A stretch of 57,347 nt of DNA from Polytrichum commune (lineage: Eukaryota; Streptophyta; Polytrichopsida; Polytrichales; Polytrichaceae), in contig OX485808.1 of assembly GCA_950295325.1 (NCBI GenBank), forward strand, positions 41,751,180 through 41,808,526, in the 5' to 3' direction. Shown here in pieces: positions 1 through 14,383 of the stretch (the stretch's first letter is position 1; each line of letters begins with the position of its first letter). Below the pieces are notes generated by a model that was not told the DNA's origin, did no database searches, and was given only the letters and a program-made list of their open reading frames with translations. A program made the translations under genes and the position numbers.

Positions 1-3000
1 AATTTCCCCTTGTCTGGTGGGCATCGGGTCATTTGACAATACGAACGGACACTTCATTCACGCCGGCCCCTTTAAATAGGGACCGGAGTTTCTATCTATC
101 TATCTAGATGGACCAACTTTTATATATCTTCACAAACCATTGTTTGTGAAGAGCCCATAGCACATTTTGTGTCAATGTGTATACAAATAAGAGTACGTAT
201 GAATTTGTATACTTTATAGACTCGGTATTTTTTAAGCATGTTGTTCTTTCATGCCTCAATTCTCTTTCAACAAGTTTGATCGTCTTTCTGCAGCCGAGGT
301 GGAGTCCATGGATATCTTCTTCATTTGTACAACAACCAAAACGCAACTCATGCATGGTATGTCCCATGAAGTGGTCCACGTGAGAAGGGCCTTGCCTTTC
401 TTCAATTTCTTATCAAAGCATTGACTAAGCCAGGAGACGTCATTCTTGATGCTTATGCATCTATAGCTAAGAGTAATTTGATGGTGTTGAGTTATTTTGT
501 TTTGATTTTCATTTTGGCATCAATGGCCAACTACTTATCAAGTCCATATATGTCCATGTTTCAAGTGCCTCTATTCATGCTTGTCAATGTAGTGGTCAAC
601 ACCTTGTCACATTTGATAGTGACACTATCATTTTCAATGCCATTTTGGCTCCTTTGCCTGATCTAGCAACATCTCCTTTGATTGGTGGCTCACAGTTTTT
701 AAACATGGTTGAAAAAGATGACGAGGAGCATGTTAAAAAAGTTGCAAGAAAATCTAGATTGAGTGCATGAGGTTAGGGTTTATGATGATTTTAAAATCTT
801 GATTCTCATTTGGATCCTTTATTCTTTCAATTTCTCATGCTCACCTTCCAATATGTTATGTGCATGAAAATGAGAGAAGCAATGTCCCCCCCTCATAAGT
901 TCGATCTCCCCGTGTATGCCTTAACTGAGGCAACTCATATTACAAGCACCAATACACCTGCAAGGTGAATTAAATCTGCATGTTATGATCTTCGTGTCTT
1001 GCCCTTTGTGGATATAGAGGCATATGAACATGATTATGATCATCTAGGTGGTAGTGAGGACGATTAGAACATGGGTTTAGGTTTTGATGGTTGAGGAGGT
1101 AGTGGACATGACTTCTAATGTTTTGGTGTGGGTGTAAACAAGTTTTTGGTTTGATTTGGCAATTGTTTGTTTTAATAAAATAATTACTGCAAGTGCTTGT
1201 TGATTGACGACCTAAACCCTAAAATCACTAAGCCCTTATGCCTTATTGCACATGATTGAATGTAGTTGTTGGCTTCCTTCTCAATTATATTAATTAGTTG
1301 AAATTTAGTTGTTTCTTTCATTTCTTCTTGTGCTTATATCTATGTCCAAGTATTTGAATTTATTTCTTTCATAATGCCACTTTGATTCATTCCTAGAACC
1401 TTGGTGCAATCTTGAAAAACAGATTGAAACATGCTCAATACTTGGCTCGTGCCTATATATGTGTATGGAAGTGGATGTTGAATATGTGACCAATATTGGA
1501 TATCTTTTCCATCCCCTCATGCCAAACTAATATTTGTTACATTTAATATAATAATAAGGCATTCATTGTAATTGTTGCACTTTGTTACCCTCCCCACCAA
1601 TATAATAATGAATAAGAATATTAGGGTTTATGCCAAAATACAACTGTAATAGGATACTATAGGACCTATTGCCACAAACAACCTCTTTACCACTCGCGAA
1701 TTACCCCTCATCGCTAATTGCTCACAAGTTGCTCATAAGATACCGCTCCTTGTAGGAGTTGGGTATAGTCAACATGGAGCAATTGGCAGCCTGGTGACCT
1801 ACTAAACCCAAAAAATATAAATTGCAAAATTGCAAAATTGTAAAATCTATGGACATTAGATCTTCCAGCCAACAAGATTTAACAATCCCAAAGAATTATT
1901 GAAATTCTTGGAATTTTTTATTTCTTTGTAGACAACTAGGGGGTTGACCGCGACAATTTACTCAGGCGTAAACTATCATACTTACTCCCTGCTGAGGTGA
2001 TGTTTTTGGGTCCGTTGTCACATTAGATGATGTAATAGACACCGATGTTTAATACTTACCTAGTTGTCAAGCTAGCAGTTGATTCCAAAGAAGAAGGAAT
2101 AATAAAAATAAAATTGGAATGTTAGATCTTGTTGGCTACAAGATCTAAAGTCCTAGTTTTTTTTTCCAAGCAATCAATTAGCTAGCCAACATCTTTAAAT
2201 TGATTATTGCAGTCAATGTAGAGCACACGGCTAGCTACTCAACTTCTAGTAGCAATTGACTTCAAGAAGAAAATTAAAATTAAAATTAAAATCTAAAAAT
2301 TCCAAAAAGAGTTGGACTTGTTAGAACACCATATTCATTAATTTGAGACAATCACATAAATTTAAGATTAACTTGTCTTTAAAATACTAATGTGTTACAT
2401 ATGATGAGGTGAATGAACACTAAAGATAAGGCTAACTGCAACATCACATTAGTCATGCAACAAAAGAAAATTCCAATCACTACGCAGAAGAAGGTGTCCT
2501 ACATGAGAGGGAAGAAGTTACAAGTTTAAAAAATTCCTATGTTCAAAAGAACATTTTCCTTCATATATATAAAAAGGCAATGTCTCTATGTAGAAATAAG
2601 TACAATGTATAAATTAGCTACCATAACTGGAGTACATAAGGATATTAATCTTTGATCTTAATCACAAATTCTATATACATATGGAACAACAAAAACTAAA
2701 ACTCATTATCCTTCCTCCTCTTCATCATCACCACATTTCTAAATATTCCTTCTTTACATCTATACCTCCAAGGCTCATACCTTTTTGTTGGAAGTGAACT
2801 CGACATGCGAAAACTATGTGATGTTGATTGGGATCTACTTGGCTGAGGTAATTTTTGCCAATATTGGCTCTAAAGATTAGTCTTGTTGTTTTGACGCTCT
2901 CATTCCTGGTCCAACGCCACAAAACTCGTTTTTAATGTCCGAAGGCACTAACCTAATATTATTTTCAATAAAAAGTTGAAACACAAGACATGATACATTC

Positions 3001-3858
3001 AATACATCAAAATCAAATATTTGTAGCACAAAGCAAGCACAAAACGTGTAATCCTCTAATTTGTAAGATGTGAAAAATGAGATTTTACAAAAAATACATA
3101 TAGGGTTAGCCAATTCATTGGGAAATGAGAGCATGTCTTTATGTACTTGAGGGTCGTCTCACAACACCACATTATGTTGACTATCATTTTGTGGGTCATA
3201 ATTTTTTCCATTTGAAGTCTCATGTATGGAACATGATCACCCTTAAACTTACTATCAGAGGAAGTTGTTCTAGACACGCGGCTTCTCAATGGAGAAGGAG
3301 ATGGGAATTTAATGATCATTGGCATCTTGTTGGGGGCCATCTACAACACCATCCTCTAACCTTCATTTCGAACAATAAATAGTAGCCGCCGCATCAATAG
3401 CAAGAAAAATCAATTGTAATGGAATTGAGTGTTCATTTTCTAAAGGGGCTTGTGTAGTGTATTATTGCATTCTTGCAATTGACGTTGAGATTGAGCCACC
3501 TAAAACCAACTCATACCCCTATACAAGGATGACGTTGAGCAAAAACTTCATTTCCACGTATAGTATAGGAAACAAAATCATATAATAAATAAGCCTTTTA
3601 TATTATATGTCCAATCATTTGAATATACAAAGAGTAGACTACATTATGTGTGTAATCAATCTATAAGTCTATTCAATTGCATATAGCCACGAAGACCTTT
3701 ATACAAATTGGAGTTATGATGTAGAGGACTTTGCCCTATATGTTGCTCTGCTACAAATTGAGGAAATGTTACATGAGTGCGATGCAACTCCTAGAAGATA
3801 TGTGAGACACTGCCTTAAGAGGTTTGTGTATCTTCCATGTTGAAAGGGTTCCAAGCTC

Positions 3859-3877
3859 GGGGGGGGGGGGGGGGGGG
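3859..3877. repeat. Poly(G) run of 19
   Basis: Uninterrupted G run after AAGCTC. A matching C16 run preceding GAGGTTCCAAG lies at 4191-4206 in the opposite orientation. Length may be affected by sequencing of homopolymers. Confidence 0.85.
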
Positions 3878-4190
3878 CAGTGTGTTAAGAAGTTAAGGAT
3901 ATCGGTGCGAACAACCACTATTTTATAGGGGGGTATTACTTTCAATTTTTTTTTTTTTTCACATGCTATCATTATGTAAATTTCTACTTTGGGTTAATAG
4001 AAAAATGACTTGCATTACTCATAATTCCAAATTACTTATTATTCCATACCCTATAGTACTTTAAAGATGTCCAGTGCCATTTTTGATACCCTATATTACT
4101 CTTAAGTCCATTTATAATTTTTTGCCCCCATGTTTTTAAAATACCCTATCATTTGTTCACACGTATATTGCTACTCCAACCAATGACTAA

Positions 4191-4206
4191 CCCCCCCCCC
4201 CCCCCC
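4191..4206. repeat. Poly(C) run of 16
   Basis: Uninterrupted C run after GACTAA, followed by GAGGTTCCAAG, which mirrors the GGTTCCAAGCTCG flank of the G19 run at 3859. Confidence 0.85.
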
Positions 4207-6513
4207 GAGGTTCCAAGACAAATGAAATATCACATTACCACGAGGGTTCAAAATGCTTTTAGTAGGACTATCATCTACAAGAAGAGTATTTTCTGCCACA
4301 AGTTTAAAACCCAAATCACATCCATACAATGGCATTTGACTTGACTAAAGTACCTTGGACAAGCATTTAAAAAACAATTGTAAACATGTATGCCCTTTTA
4401 TATATTTTTAGCACAACACATCCCTTTCCATTGTGAAGTAGATAGCAAGATTCTTGTCCAAGTACCAAGTACGGTCATCTTAAACCTTCAATTAGGGAAT
4501 CTGAGATCAATTCTACTATGTTTAATTTCATGGAACTTCAAATGCACAAGTAGACTACCTTGGAAATACAAGACAAAAACTTACATCCTCTAGGTCTAAC
4601 TTTAACAACCTTAGGTTCTATAATTGTAGGGTTTAGGGTTGTTTCATAAAGTGTAGACATGATACATCAAGTAGAATAACATTGAGATATTTCCAATCGC
4701 TACATTGTATACCAACACACTGAGGAATGGCGATATCGTCCTTGTTATAGCCAACTTCATTGGAACTCAAGGATAGTTCACTAGCGTATGTTTAAGTTTA
4801 CGTCATCATTGGATAATGGATACTACCATAATGAAAACAGTTTTTAGTGACCAGAAACCAATGCTAGCATGATTATTTTTGTACATTGTCACTGTTTCAA
4901 AATCTCATATGATATGAGCATTTTGAAATGTGACTAAAATGTCATAATTTGATAAAAACAACAAAGGCAATGCAAGTCCGTGTGCAAGAATAATGCAAGC
5001 ATATTGCCTCATCAATCATAATACTCTCAGCGATTACCTAAAGATTTCCATACATAATGATTTGTTGATAACATTCATATCGACCTCATACATCACAATA
5101 TACATTAGCAACAATCATCACATTCATGCCAACTGACAGAATACTTCAACATTACAAGAAGATGAAAGTCAAAGTTGTGTCCCAAAACATTCAAGGTGTA
5201 GTGGTCCATATTGTTTGAGTTGATCACTAGAAACTTGAAATTTGGACAACGAAGATTCATGACGATCTCCAAGAACATTTTTGACCTCAAGTGATTGTGT
5301 TTGTGCCTATTTATTATGTTGTCCATGTAAATTCATGGTATGTCTTATACATTTGACAATTTTCATGTCGATCTCTGAAAATGTCCATAACTAGGGAATG
5401 AGAAGTTCATGGTGATCCTTAAAAACTATCCATCACCAAGGGAGTAAATCCATATTGATCTCTGAGAATGTCCCGGAATAAAGAAGGACAAGTTCACATC
5501 AATCTGTTGGCTTGAAGTTTCTCAATTAGGTTTTGCAGTTATAAAATTAAGTTTCACCTACAAAAAGTTGTATCTCATTTTCTGAAAGAACAAAATCCAA
5601 GCATATTTATGCTATGTTGTTTAGTACCTTTTTATTTGATTTTTTTTAATATGTACATACTTATTTTATGGTGTTAACAAAGGATGCAACTCCTTGGAAC
5701 TTAGCAAAGTTGATATTCCTTCCAAGTCGTGGACATTTTATACACTGATGTGTGCAATACACAATTGCCTTCGCAAACTAGTTGCCATTTTACCCACGCA
5801 AATTACCTTGGGAAAAGACCAAATCACAAAAACTTATAACTTTGTTAATTCATCGTATAGCAATCACAATGTAGAAAACTTAATTTTATTTTTTTTAAAA
5901 TACCACATTTGATTACAATGTTGATAAATACTCAAAATAGTGTGGAATGTCGGTGAACTAGCGCAAGGCAACCTAATTGCATATATCAGTGTAGACATGG
6001 CAAAGGAGCCCACCCTTTTAGAAGTACCCTTACTGTGAAGCTTGGTTAAACATGACCACGGTATGGAAGAACATGTTCCTATTCATGTTGGTGTATAAAC
6101 TAAACCCCGACGTTCCTTTGATTTTATTTATTTATGCAAACGGGGCTAAAGTTGAATATGTGATACTTCTTATAGGGTACTAGGTGACCCAATCAAAGTG
6201 GACCCAAAATGCACCACAAGGTGTCGGAGGCTGTAAGTTACCTGACCTCTATATGTGCTCCTTAAGTTATAACACATGCTTGTGTGTTTAGGTTGTCAAC
6301 AACTAAAACTAACCTAAGGATAGATGGGTCTTTGAGCACATAGTCCAATCTCATCACAGAATGTGCCGTTTTGGTATCTGTTCTAAACCAACACTATGAG
6401 AATGAGGTGAGGTTATCATTGGTTTTCTTCCACTTAGAGAGGCTTTCTAAATCTATGAATGTGGATTTGAAATCTGAATCATAATAGATATTAAACCATC
6501 ACGTGAAATAGGA

Positions 6514-6897
6514 CTACACTAAATATGATATTTAGTGTCATATGGTATTTTATGTCACTATGGTAACTTTTTGGATGACATTTCTCATGAATAAGTTTAC
6601 AAATATTGTCATGGATGATGGATGAGTTCATCCAATGGCCGAAACCCTACCTTCTCTTTCAACAACTTGTGATGAAATATTGTCATGGATGATTGAAATT
6701 TGGATGAAAAATCACTTGGTAATTGACAGTAATTGCAACACTATAATCCCCCCCACCCAAAAATAAATAAAAAATTACAAGGAATGACAAATAATATTGG
6801 GTTAACATTTAGTGTTGGTGACACTATACCACCGTTTACAATTAGTATTGAGCAAGACATTCAAAATTGGTGACACTAAATATCGTATTTAGTGTAG
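6514..6897. mobile_element. MITE with CTACACTAAATA termini, intact copy
   Basis: 384 bp. Left end CTACACTAAATATGATATTT, right end its near-perfect inverse (TAAATATCGTATTTAGTGTAG). The first 20 bases are themselves nearly palindromic. The inside has no coding frame. The TATTTAGTGTCA segment is shared with the 18.8-kb element. Confidence 0.8.
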
Positions 6898-9800
6898 TGG
6901 TAAGACCAAATGATTCCCATAGTACACATTGAGCCTTGCCATACACCGCCCCAATAAAAGACTTGCATGTGTAGGAAGAGTATCTAGTAAGCACATAAGG
7001 CCCACGTACCTTAAAGGGTGCAAGAAGTTAGTGTAAACTATTCCATGTTGAAGTCTCAATGAGTTGTAACTTGTTTTCAATTCACAACGCTTGTGTGACA
7101 CTATGATATAATTATCTAAGTCATCACTCGCTCTAAGTAATTCAACTAGTGTAATTTTGGTGAGTGGAAAGTTTGCTTTGAGTATGTTTAAATGGTTACT
7201 TCATGTTCTCCACATATTCATCGGACGTCATATTTTGTTTCATATAGCTTTAGTTGTAGCTTGGTGGCCAAGGATTTGTGTCAGTCAAGTATGCTGAAGG
7301 TGAAATAACCGAGAATCCCCTTCTACTCCTCACCCTTATACCAATAAGTCGGGTCAAGGTACATCTAATAAAAATCTAATTCGCATATTTTTGTAACTAT
7401 ATGAAATCGAGAATGTGACATGTGGGGCTTTGGGCAAACTTGATCAATGAATTTCACCACATATATCATAGGCATCAAACTAGGCAACACAAGTTGATTT
7501 CCAGCTCCAAGAGCAACTTCAGGTTCTTCTTGGCAATGGGTTTCTTGGTCACATCAATGGCCATCTTTGTGATGGGTGTCTTGTACTCCTCCAACACACA
7601 ACTCGTTGTTCCTAGCATAGAAATCCAATGTGTCTTGACGCTCCTCAAGGTTTTGTTGCCCTTTGTCTCAAGACAAGTGGCAAGTATCTGAAATTCGATT
7701 GTGCATTTCGATCTTGTTTTGGTGATGCATTGAATTATGGAACAAGGCTAAGCAACTCCTCCACACACTTCACCACATCGAACTCCAACATGGTTCCATC
7801 ACCGTCGTGGGAACCATCTTTGAACTCGAAACACGCCTTTCACATTTGAATTATGTTATGTCAATAATGGTGTAATTTTATTTCATGGCTCCTTTTACAT
7901 TTGTATTATTGACATTATAGTTTCATCTCACTAAAGGCCCCTAATTGAAGAACATGTAGTGAGAGTGTCCAATTGTACCCAAATTCACATGAACACGACA
8001 ACGAGTTTGACCACTTTCTCCCACTTTTGTGTGAGAATATTGAACCCAGTGGCATGGTCCAGCAGCATGACCACATGATCCTCGTAGTCAGCTTCATTTC
8101 TAGTAGCATTCAAGATACCACAGTAGAAAGTGCGAAACAATAAAACCTGATAATATTATCAAAGACAACCATGAATTGTTGGAAACCATGAATTGTCAAT
8201 CTACGTACCTATATATTCGAGGCATGTACTTCGATCGAGCGCGCAAATTTCTTAACAGAATTCCTCCATTAATTGTGGCCCACATCATTATGCAAACTTA
8301 ACCCACCCCGGCGTCTGAGACAGCAGGGATAACTAACACCACACCGTGCACCCCCACACACGTGATTTGAGAAGCCCTCCCCATCGATCATCTTCTGCCA
8401 TCACAGCCTACCTATCGCACAGAGACTCGATCGAAGGCCCGTGCCTTGAAGTCTCCAAGACTCTAATTCCTTCACCAGCCTTCCCCCGGTCTTCTCCTTC
8501 CTCATCATCTATCTACTAATTCGCTTCCCTGCTTATTGGAGATATTTTGCCGACGTACTCTATATGCAGGCCCCGTTCTCAAGGCTGGCTGGATCTGGTG
8601 TGGAGGGTCATGTGATTGGCTTGTGAATTTCTCGAGGTAATTTGCATGGTGTACTTGTTAAAGTGAGAGACCGAGAGAAAGAAAGAAAGAAAGAAAGAAA
8701 GAAAGGGAGAAAAAATTTAAGGACTCGACATGCATAACTATCTCCACGGACTAGCTACTACCACTAACTCCTGCGCCTTATAACCTGCCTGCCAGCCGAG
8801 ATCTGTCATAAGATCCGCGCAAGAGGAGTACGAAACGCGCAAACGCGAGTTTTTGGACCACACCTTATCCACGGTTTCGGGACCGTGAATTGTTCCCTCT
8901 CTCGCATCCGTACCAATTGGTACAATTCATATTATGAACTAGGTGATGGATGTTAGGAGCCTTGTCTAATGGGTTGGGAGTAGGCACCTAATGGCACGAT
9001 GACACGTGTCCAATACTGAATTATGTAGTGATCAAGCTACGATAGTTTGGGGTACCAGTTACAGGTGATAATGTGTCTCCTTGTATCCAATCAAGAATGT
9101 CACGTCAGCAAATTCGCTTGGCCACATCACTGGTATGTAATAGGTATTGGGGTGCGATGAGTGTCCCGTGAGTGTCCAACCTAGCGAGCCACATTAGTGG
9201 GGAGGTAGATATTTAGTGCCTGCTAGAGTGCGGCAACATGTGTCCATTGCGAAGTAGGGTATGGCTGCAAGGGGCCATGTTGCTATGGTCCACGAGTTGT
9301 AGTAGGCATCCAAGTTACTCAGCAATACTCGTGGAGAGGTATGTATTGAATGTCTACTATGGCCCATAACAAGGTGGCACTTGTCCATTACAAAGCTAGT
9401 ACGTAATGGTTATGCCATGGCATAATCATCAATTGAATTTCCTCTTGTCCAACTAAGAATTATAGACACTTCCATAGAATCGCTTGACATGACTATGAAG
9501 AACCTTGCCATGGGCTAGTCCAATAGACGCCCACAACATGGTACATGTCCATTATCGAACTACATAGTGGTTAGACCATGGTAGGTGGGTCATCAATTAC
9601 ATGTGATAATGTACCTCCTCATATCCAATCATCAATAGACATGTCAGCAAAATTGCGTGCTTGGCATCATCACTTACCATGTCTCCTATTAGGTATATAT
9701 ATAATTCGGGACAACCAAGACAAGATGTATTCCATTGCCTAGAAACCACCAAGACCACCCAAAGCCCGTAAAAGAGAGTGGGAAAATTCTCTAGGATGGA

Positions 9801-10129
9801 CCTGGTGAAACCACAAAACCTCCAAGAAAGTGAACAACCTAAGCATGATCAACTAAACCAACGTTGAACGAGCGAATGTGCCATGTCGTGATTCTAAAAT
9901 CAAATCTATGATAAAGGAGATTGTTGCCGCCCCCAGTAGCATCGAAATTTGCATGAACATCGTCATGGATTGCTTCTTTCTTTGGGTCCTTGAGGGCTTT
10001 CTCCCAAGAAGTCCGTCAAGAAGACCTTGCCAAACGTTTTGCTTTACTTTGCCAAAGATCCCATTTTGACTTATTATTAATAGTCAAGTCATTCCTTGAG
10101 TCAATCCAAACTAGGCATATATTGTAGCA
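6898..10129. other. Spacer with degenerate repeats around 8940-9680
   Basis: 8940-9680 has loosely repeated blocks (ACATGTGTCCATT, GATAATGTGTCTCCT/GATAATGTACCTCCT, ATCCAATCA, GTCAGCAAA) suggesting old tandem units. 8250-8640 is GC- and pyrimidine-richer, resembles a plant leader, and holds a 20-codon ATG frame (8564-8626) before a GAG|GTAATT donor-like site. No family match. Confidence 0.35.
8676..8704. repeat. (GAAA)n microsatellite
   Basis: About seven GAAA repeats followed by purine-rich sequence. Confidence 0.85.
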
Positions 10130-10390
10130 GACATGCATGGTGGCGGCAGTGATCGGGAAGATGTTTGGCCATAATCGGTCGAGATCCTAATGTTTGCAAG
10201 TCCAACCGGTTACATGCTGACATCCTTCGATCGTTTTTTCTAGATTAATTTGAGGTATATTCCATAAATTCCTCAAAAGTGATCGGTAAATTCTCCTGCA
10301 GTCTTGAACTTCAACCCCTGGTTATTTCTCAAACTCAACCGGTTCATTTGTAACTACCTGCCGGTTCTCCCCGATCATTGGGTGGCGGTG
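10130..10390. repeat. Dispersed repeat C, copy 1
   Basis: Partner of 21100-21365, same orientation and same order of blocks. The minus-strand frame is interrupted by TAA. A plus-strand stretch at about 10430-10520 reads ITSEECDELMLEYISSATDQ, which looks coding-like but is isolated. Confidence 0.6.
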
Positions 10391-10918
10391 CAATCTATAT
10401 GCACATGATACTGCTACGTAGGAGCTGGTATCACATCTGAAGAATGTGATGAGCTCATGCTCGAATACATATCATCAGCAACTGACCAGGTGACTGGGGC
10501 TGATGGGCTCAACCAAAATTAACTTACAGATTCGACTCAATTGGCGGAATGAGAGAAAAAGAGCTTTGGAGTGGTAGCCTGCCAGTATTTAGTTGCTCAA
10601 CATTCTGCACACAGTGATAATGGTATTGAATTGAATTCAGGTCAGAATGTTGAAGAGAAGTTGACCAATTGCAATCGAGCTGCTAGCTGCTTCTACTTCC
10701 TGCGTTGCCTCTGACCTGCACTGCCGACCCACAGACTTCCAAGTTTGGCAGACAACAGGTGGACTAAGTTACTACTAGGATGATTCAGTCCATGTAAACT
10801 GAAAGTACGTAAATAGATAGGTGACTCATCAGGCATGGAGGTTATGTTTTTAATGAGCTGGAGCAGGTGAGACACACCACGAGATTATCATCAGCAGTGT
10901 GTGGGTTGCTACACTAAA

Positions 10919-11738
10919 TGTGATATTCAGTGTCATATGGTATTCTATGTCACTGTGGTAACTTTTTGGATGACACTTCTCATGAATAAGTGAACGAATG
11001 TTGTAGACTTTGGATAGCTAGTTAACTAGCATCACCTAGCTAAATTTTTCAAGCTCCTGTTTGTCACTTGGCTTTAGTTAGCTAGGTTCACCGAACCTAG
11101 GATTCTTAGTTAGCTTTGGCTAGCTAACTTTTCCGGAACTCTCATTTTCACTCAGCTTTGACTAGCTAAAAAGTTGTGTGACATGCATATTCATTTTGAA
11201 CCAGACTGAAGTCCATTCCAACGGAACCAAACAATATATATTTGGTTGTATTGCTCTCGGTTGGCTCTCGATTTTAGCTAGCTATTAGCTAACTTCAACT
11301 AGCTAACTTTCCTCGCCCGGATTATGACACTTAGTTTTAGCTAGCTATTCTTTTGATGCACTGAATTCCTGCGTAGCTTTAGCTAGTCGGAGCTTTTAGC
11401 TAGCTAAATAGTTGCCCACTTAGTTAGTTGTCCAAGGACTGAAATATTGTCATGGATGATGGATGATTCATCCATTGGCCAAGAACCCTACCTTCTCGTG
11501 TCAACAACTTGTGATGAAACATTATTGTGGGTGATTGAAATTTGGATGGAAAATCACTTGGTAAGTGACAGTAATTGCAACACTGTAATACTATCCCCCC
11601 TTCCCCCAAATAAATAAATAAATATAAGGAATGACAAAAAATTGCGTTAATGTTTAGTGTTGGTGACAGTATACTGCGGTTTACAATTATTATTGAGCAA
11701 GACAATTAGAATTGGTGACACGAAATATCATGGTGTAG
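10919..11738. mobile_element. Second copy of the CTACACTAAATA MITE, split by a nested insertion
   Basis: The left part (10919-11003) and right part (11442-11738) match 6514-6897 in order. The right terminal repeat is partly lost (CACGAAATATCATGGTGTAG). About 438 bases separate the two halves, which are continuous in the intact copy. Confidence 0.75.
11004..11441. mobile_element. Nested TAGCTA-rich insertion
   Basis: The ends are imperfect inverse copies (GACTTTGGATAGCTAG at left, the inverse of TTAGTTGTCCAAGGAC at right). The interior is full of TAGCTAGCTA/TTAGCTAG motifs. The boundary was set by comparison with the uninterrupted copy at 6.5 kb. Flanks GAATGTTG/AAATATTG could be a worn 8-bp duplication. 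No coding frame. Confidence 0.6.
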
Positions 11739-14119
11739 CTGCTCGGACTGCAAACTGAATGACCACAGGAGCCTGGACAAACGTGTCTTAAATTCCTTGG
11801 AGGGGCGCATATATGGGAGCCTAGCCAAGCCCATATATATCTAGTACCTATTGTTCCAAAATCATAAGGTACGAAGGCAAGCATGTCATATTCAAACTTC
11901 AGCCTTAATATTCAACCACCTAGAACTTTTGGGTGCCAAATAGTTCAGTTTCCTCCTAAACCTAGTCTTCAATTCTGGAATAAATCTGAAGATTATACAA
12001 CATTTCATTGGTTGGGATGAGCCACCCACTGAACACCCATGAGTGCCATTTAGGCATACTTATGTGACCACTTAAAAAGACCTCATATTTTCTTTTTTGA
12101 TAATGTGTTACAAATTTGAGGTTTAGATACATTGATCTCATTCTCAAGGTATTGGATTCATACAAGATTCGTTCATCAACATGCTAATCTCCTGGGAAGA
12201 AAATTTGTATTTCCACACGTGTGGTGGAAAAATGGGAAACTACAGACTCTGGACCAAAATGTCTTCAATTCCTTGGAGGAGTGCATAAGGCTTCTAATGT
12301 AGAACAAAGAATCAGTATCTCAAAGCTGCTGGACGTGCGGCATTAGCAGGAGCCACCACCTGATGGAAAAGTAAATTAAAAGTTTCGTGACTGCAATGAA
12401 GAAACAGGAAACTTGAAAAGAAACAGGAAATTTGAAGAGAGGACATACACTCCCGGCCGAAGCACACTAGTGGAGTGGCTGGCCAAAATATCAGAGTTTT
12501 TATGAAGATTGAACGGCTGCACTAAGTAGGCAATCATTCAAAGTGCAGCTCATTTCAAACAAGCGCATATGGTTCATTTCCCAGCTTTCAGTTGTTGGTG
12601 TCCTTGGAAAGGTGAACCTATAGCCTGTCGTTAATCTAATAGGCACATTGAGAAAAAGAAAAAGCGTCCTAGCAAAGAATGCGAGGCAATTGAAGTAGCA
12701 TTCCTAGAGAAGAACCCCTCTCTTGTGGGACATTCAATTCAATGCACGAGATAATGAATGTAAGGTGAATGCACCTATTACGGACAAATTTCTGAATTTC
12801 AGCAAATCTAGAGGTTTCATACCAAAATAAAAACTCCATGAGCACATTAGCAAATCTGAGTGAGGAACATGGCAATTGAAATTTTTTTCCTAAAGTGAAG
12901 GTGAAACTCTTTTGACCTTTCAAAGTGAGGGACTAGCTAGAGCCGACTTAATGTTTGCGGGTGTTAGTTGATAAAATTTCTTAATCGGACACTTATACTT
13001 GATTGGTGTGCGGTTAGATGAGGATCAAGGAACAAACACAATAAAGACACATGTTTAAATTAAATTGAACTTTGTCTTCAGATGTTATTAAGTACTCCAC
13101 ACTTGATAATGAGCAAATTTGAAAGGGCTTATATACTCAGTTAAAAAATCAACAAATAACTAAATCACGAGAGGTCCGATTTTTGTTGATGTTTCATCAT
13201 AGATTTGCTAATGCAACACAAGTTTCATTGTGTAAATCTAATTGGTAGAAGTTGGTGAACGTGAAAAACAAACCAAAGAACACCCACATACCTTAGATGA
13301 CCTGTAATGTAAAGAAATGACATCAAGCCACAGAAGAAAGTTTGGAGCAGGAAGGTCGTGATCTAAGTAACTCAGGCTATCATTCACTTAACATGTTAAT
13401 ACATATCTACTTTGTAGAGTCTCGATATACGTTTTTATTTTTTAATGTTCACATATTTCAGAGAATGGGTCTTCCATCAGGTACTCGAGTGATTCGGCTC
13501 TCAAGAAACTTATGGTTTGAAGTAAATGTGGAGGCAACTCTGTCCTTCTGCAGACTGCAACCAGAAGTTGAGCCGTATTAAGCAAGGAATCAAATAATAA
13601 CATTGGTTTCTGGCAGGGCCGCTGTCTGCTAGGTGCTTGCAGTGCTGTTCAGTGGAATAGTTTTGTAAAGAAGGTAAATACTAACGAGGTAAAGACACTA
13701 AATTACACGGTGTTGAAATTGGGCCGCCCAGCCACGTGCAGAAGAAGTCTAGCTTAAGTTACCCACCCAACAATATTGTCCTTCAGAAAACCGCCGGAGC
13801 TCTCAGCTGATGATTATCTTCTTCTTGGTGGCCAGACCTCGATGGCAGACCTGAATGGCCATGGCACGGAGAATTTAATTACTCCCTATTAACAACCATT
13901 GAAGGCCCTAGGAACTCATGTACAGATGGCAAATAAGACAATCAAGTGAGCTTAACAACCTGGTGGGTTTGAACTTTATATAGGTTCCTAATAGTAGTAC
14001 TCTGGGCACAAAAATTAATTAACCGGAGTCAAGCAATTAAAATTGGCAATCGATCGCTTTATTTGTCCACAAGACCGCACTGTTACATATGAAGGTGCAG
14101 AGACCTGGGTGACTTAATA
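11739..14119. other. Spacer, no recognised gene
   Basis: Contains repeat B copy 1. The plus frame 13342-13581 (79 codons) is not recognisable. Confidence 0.4.
12975..13300. repeat. Dispersed repeat B, copy 1
   Basis: Ordered blocks shared with 41440-41800 and partly with 15595-15740 and 42628-42790: CGGACACTTATA, GATTGGTGTGCGGTTAG, GACACATGT, TACTCCACACTT, TTGGTAGAAGTTGG, ACACCCACATACC. It could be an old LTR or non-autonomous element; no terminal repeats could be fixed. Confidence 0.6.
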
Positions 14120-14144
14120 CCTCTCTCTCTCTCTCTCTCTCTCT
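14120..14144. repeat. (CT)n microsatellite
   Basis: About 12 CT repeats, directly followed by TCTGCTCTGC. Confidence 0.9.
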
Positions 14145-14383
14145 TCTGCTCTGCACGTATTGATCAAGTATAAGTGTGTATATCCTTCTTTGAGTCCTGA
14201 ATGGAAACACTCACCACACATGATTGTTTGGAATATCTTCTGATTTCACTGTCATGCATGGTCTCATGTGTACATGAGATCGATCACTGCCACAATTTAA
14301 ATGATTTCATCTAACTTACACTTCCTCATTCATTCATTGCCCAGCTCCTGACGAGTGCAACCGCTCACACAACAAACCCTTAA

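Larger units (their letters stand above)
1..6513. other. Left edge, no gene seen
   Basis: Short frames only. 46-106 (ACGGACACTTCATTCACGCC...GGAGTTTCTATC) is repeated at 34308-34372. G19 and C16 runs lie at 3859 and 4191. Confidence 0.45.

Noticed and set aside
4622-4642. Interstitial telomere repeat (TTTAGGG)
   Set aside because: Only about two units, within chance for this composition.
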